Part shown: positions 62,226-64,000 of the stretch, one piece after another
Layout of the letters: every line of letters begins with the position of its first letter
Numbering within the stretch: the first letter of the stretch is position 1
Assembly: GCA_002350805.1 (NCBI GenBank)
Contig: DEFO01000015.1
Coordinates: 1 to 64,000 of the forward strand
Source: Prevotella sp. UBA2850
GTDB taxonomy: Bacteria; Bacteroidota; Bacteroidia; Bacteroidales; Bacteroidaceae
Length of the DNA: 64,000 nt
Direction of reading: 5' to 3'
Notes under the pieces: model-generated
What the model was told of the DNA's origin: nothing
Seen by the model: the letters and a program-made list of their open reading frames with translations, nothing else
Databases searched by the model: none
Position numbers and translations under genes: made by a program

Positions 62226-64000
62226 ATGAGCAGAGAAAAACTAACCACGCTGTTGCTTCTTCTCGTCATGAACGTGTTGCCGATGGCGGCGCAAGACAAG
62301 GGAAACATCACGCTTAGTTTTAGCAATGAAAGCCTGCCCACGGCCCTTCGACAGTTGGAGAAGGCCAGCAACTACAAAATCATGTTCACGTATGAGGATG
62401 TGGAAAGCTACAAAGTGAGCGGACAAGTGAAAAACGCATGGTTTGAGGAAGCCTTACAGATGATTCTCAGCGGAAAGCCCCTCCACTACTCGGTGGACGG
62501 CAACCTGGTGACGATTGTCAAGTCGAAGGCCGCTCCCGCCGGCAACCGTAACCGCGACATCACGGGTATGGTGGTCGACGAGCTGGGCGAGCCCCTACCG
62601 GGTGCCACTGTGACAAACGTGAAGAGTGCCGGCAGCCGTGAAAGCTTTGCCGTGGTGACCGACTTGAACGGCCATTTCAAACTGACCATCAGCCCCGAGG
62701 TGAAGCAGCTGGAGGTGAGCTACATCGGTTTTGAGCGCAAGGTGGTGAATCTCACCTCGGCCAACAGTTACCAGATTCAGCTGACTCCCGACTCGAAAGC
62801 CATCGAGGAAGTGGTGGTGACGGGAGCCTTCACCCGTAAGGCCAACACCTTTACCGGTGCTGTGACGACCGTGAAGGGCGAGGACCTGCAGAAGGTGGGT
62901 AACGCCAACGTGCTGCAGTCGCTGAAGAACATCGACCCGTCGTTCATGCAGATAGAGAACCTGGGCGCCGGTAGCAACCCTAACGCGAGCCCTGACTTCC
63001 AGATGCGTGGCTCTTCTTCTATCTCACAGGTACAGGGAGAGTATGCCTCAAATGCCAACCAGCCGTTGTTTATCCTGGACGGTTTTGAGACCACGCTGAC
63101 AAAGATTCTCGACCTGGACATGAACCAGGTGGCAAGCGTGACGACGCTGAAGGACGCCACTGCCAAGGCCATTTACGGTTCGAAGGCCGCCAATGGTGTG
63201 ATCGTCATCGAGACCATCCGCCCGGAGAGCGGCAGACTGCGCGTGACCTATACCGGTTCTATGAGTCTTGAGGTGCCCGACCTGACCAGTTATAACCTGA
63301 CCAATGCCGAGGAGAAACTGGAGACCGAGCGCATGGCTGGCATCTTCACCAGCGACAACGAGGAAACCCAGATGACGCTGAACGAAACCTACACGAGCAA
63401 ACTGCGCGAAATCCTGGCCGGTGTGAATACCGACTGGCTGGCTCAGCCCGTGCGCAACGGTTTCGGCCATAAGCACTCTGTCTATATCGAGGGCGGCGAC
63501 AAGGCCATGCAATATGGTGTAAACCTCTCGTTCAACAGAATCGGTGGTGCGATGAAAGGCTCCGACCGTCAGACGCTGTCGGGCGGTGTGACCCTTTCTT
63601 ATCGTGTGAAGAACCTGCAGTTCCGCGACAAACTGACCATCGACTATAACGACAGTCACAACTCACCTTACGGGGTATTCAGCACCTACGCCCGCCTGAA
63701 CCCCTACAGCCGTCTGTACGATGAGAATGGCAACTATGTGCAAGGCTACAAATATACAAATCCGAGGGCCGCAGTCTACGACACTTACAATCCCCTCTAT
63801 AACACTACGCTCAACACCATCGACAAGACGGGCTACACAACTATTCAGAACGACTTCTACCTGGAGTGGTTCATCACCGAGCAATGGAAGCTGACAGGCC
63901 GTTTCGGCGTGGTGAACACGCACAATACTGTGGATCAGTTCAAGCCTGCCAACCATAGCGACTTCGCCACGGTGACCGATGAGTTCCGCAAGGGCTCCTA
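62226..64000 (+). CDS. SusC-type TonB receptor with N-terminal STN signalling domain (3' end outside window)
   Basis: The frame starts with ATG at 62226 and is open to the right edge (about 591 codons visible). After a signal peptide (LTTLLLLLVMNVLPMAAQ) comes an STN (secretin/TonB short N-terminal) domain (LSFSNESLPTALRQLEKASN, YKVSGQVKNAWFEEALQMIL, YSVDGNLVTIV), then a carboxypeptidase-regulatory-like domain (DITGMVVDELGEPLPGATV), the EEVVVTGAFTRKANTFTGAV segment, the plug (QPLFILDGFE, GSKAANGVIVIET) and the beginning of the barrel. The STN domain should contact the FecR protein encoded divergently. Cargo is unknown; a SusD gene is expected beyond the window. Confidence 0.93.
   Translation, partial: MSREKLTTLLLLLVMNVLPMAAQDKGNITLSFSNESLPTALRQLEKASNYKIMFTYEDVESYKVSGQVKNAWFEEALQMILSGKPLHYSVDGNLVTIVKSKAAPAGNRNRDITGMVVDELGEPLPGATVTNVKSAGSRESFAVVTDLNGHFKLTISPEVKQLEVSYIGFERKVVNLTSANSYQIQLTPDSKAIEEVVVTGAFTRKANTFTGAVTTVKGEDLQKVGNANVLQSLKNIDPSFMQIENLGAGSNPNASPDFQMRGSSSISQVQGEYASNANQPLFILDGFETTLTKILDLDMNQVASVTTLKDATAKAIYGSKAANGVIVIETIRPESGRLRVTYTGSMSLEVPDLTSYNLTNAEEKLETERMAGIFTSDNEETQMTLNETYTSKLREILAGVNTDWLAQPVRNGFGHKHSVYIEGGDKAMQYGVNLSFNRIGGAMKGSDRQTLSGGVTLSYRVKNLQFRDKLTIDYNDSHNSPYGVFSTYARLNPYSRLYDENGNYVQGYKYTNPRAAVYDTYNPLYNTTLNTIDKTGYTTIQNDFYLEWFITEQWKLTGRFGVVNTHNTVDQFKPANHSDFATVTDEFRKGS

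Overview
The window reads as a chromosomal piece of a Bacteroidales bacterium, most likely Prevotellaceae. The evidence is three SusC-type TonB receptors and two complete SusC/SusD pairs, DUF1735 lipoproteins, single-chain glycyl-tRNA synthetase, promoters of the Bacteroidetes type (TTTG, 19-20 bp, TAnnTTTG), and a C-terminal tail on one protein that looks like the type IX secretion sorting tails common in Prevotella. Genus level is inference. No tRNA, rRNA, CRISPR array or recognisable insertion sequence was seen.

Layout. (a) 1-2.6 kb: AT-richer accessory DNA with the 3' end of an ATP-binding regulator, an XRE regulator and an unknown membrane protein, a terminator, then a gene-free stretch with dense inverted repeats. 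(b) 2.6-13.1 kb, minus strand: a seven-gene polysaccharide utilisation locus (PUL) read from one promoter at 13.07-13.10 kb: SusC, SusD, GH18 endo-glycosidase-like, DUF1735-LamG, DUF1735-F5/8C, DUF1573, GH29 fucosidase. The content fits capture and cleavage of host-type N-glycans. (c) 13.2-24.7 kb, minus strand: GH127, a TraB/GumN-ECF sigma cluster, M13 metallopeptidase, MATE transporter, a candidate 27-residue peptide gene with its own promoter, repeat-rich leader and terminator, an FKBP lipoprotein and glyS. (d) 24.8-48.2 kb: a run of carbohydrate-active enzymes, mostly plus strand: DUF4838, sulfatase, GH88 (minus), lyase/beta-helix fusion, GH97, a double esterase interrupted by an in-frame amber codon, a GH106/esterase chimera, GH127/146, GH31, a repeat CBM-like protein with a sorting tail, GH43 and GH28 (minus). 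(e) 48.6-60.1 kb: a membrane AraC-type regulator lacking a kinase, an ECF sigma factor, SusC, SusD, a Big_2 surface lipoprotein and an alginate-lyase-superfamily lipoprotein, closed by a strong terminator. (f) 60.4-64 kb: FecR anti-sigma and ECF sigma (minus), divergent from a SusC receptor with an STN signalling domain that runs off the window.

Together (d)-(f) look like a system for an acidic, branched plant-type polysaccharide containing uronic acid, rhamnose, arabinose and possibly sulfate or acetyl groups. GH28, GH88, GH106, GH127, GH43 and lyases point to pectic or related gums, but the exact substrate cannot be read from sequence. Besides the enzymes, the most unusual signals are the amber codon, the GH106/esterase chimera with a composition change inside it, the lyase/beta-helix fusion, the kinase-less sensor, the small peptide transcript, and intergenic tandem repeats of different sequence that share a 7-bp (once 9-bp) period.
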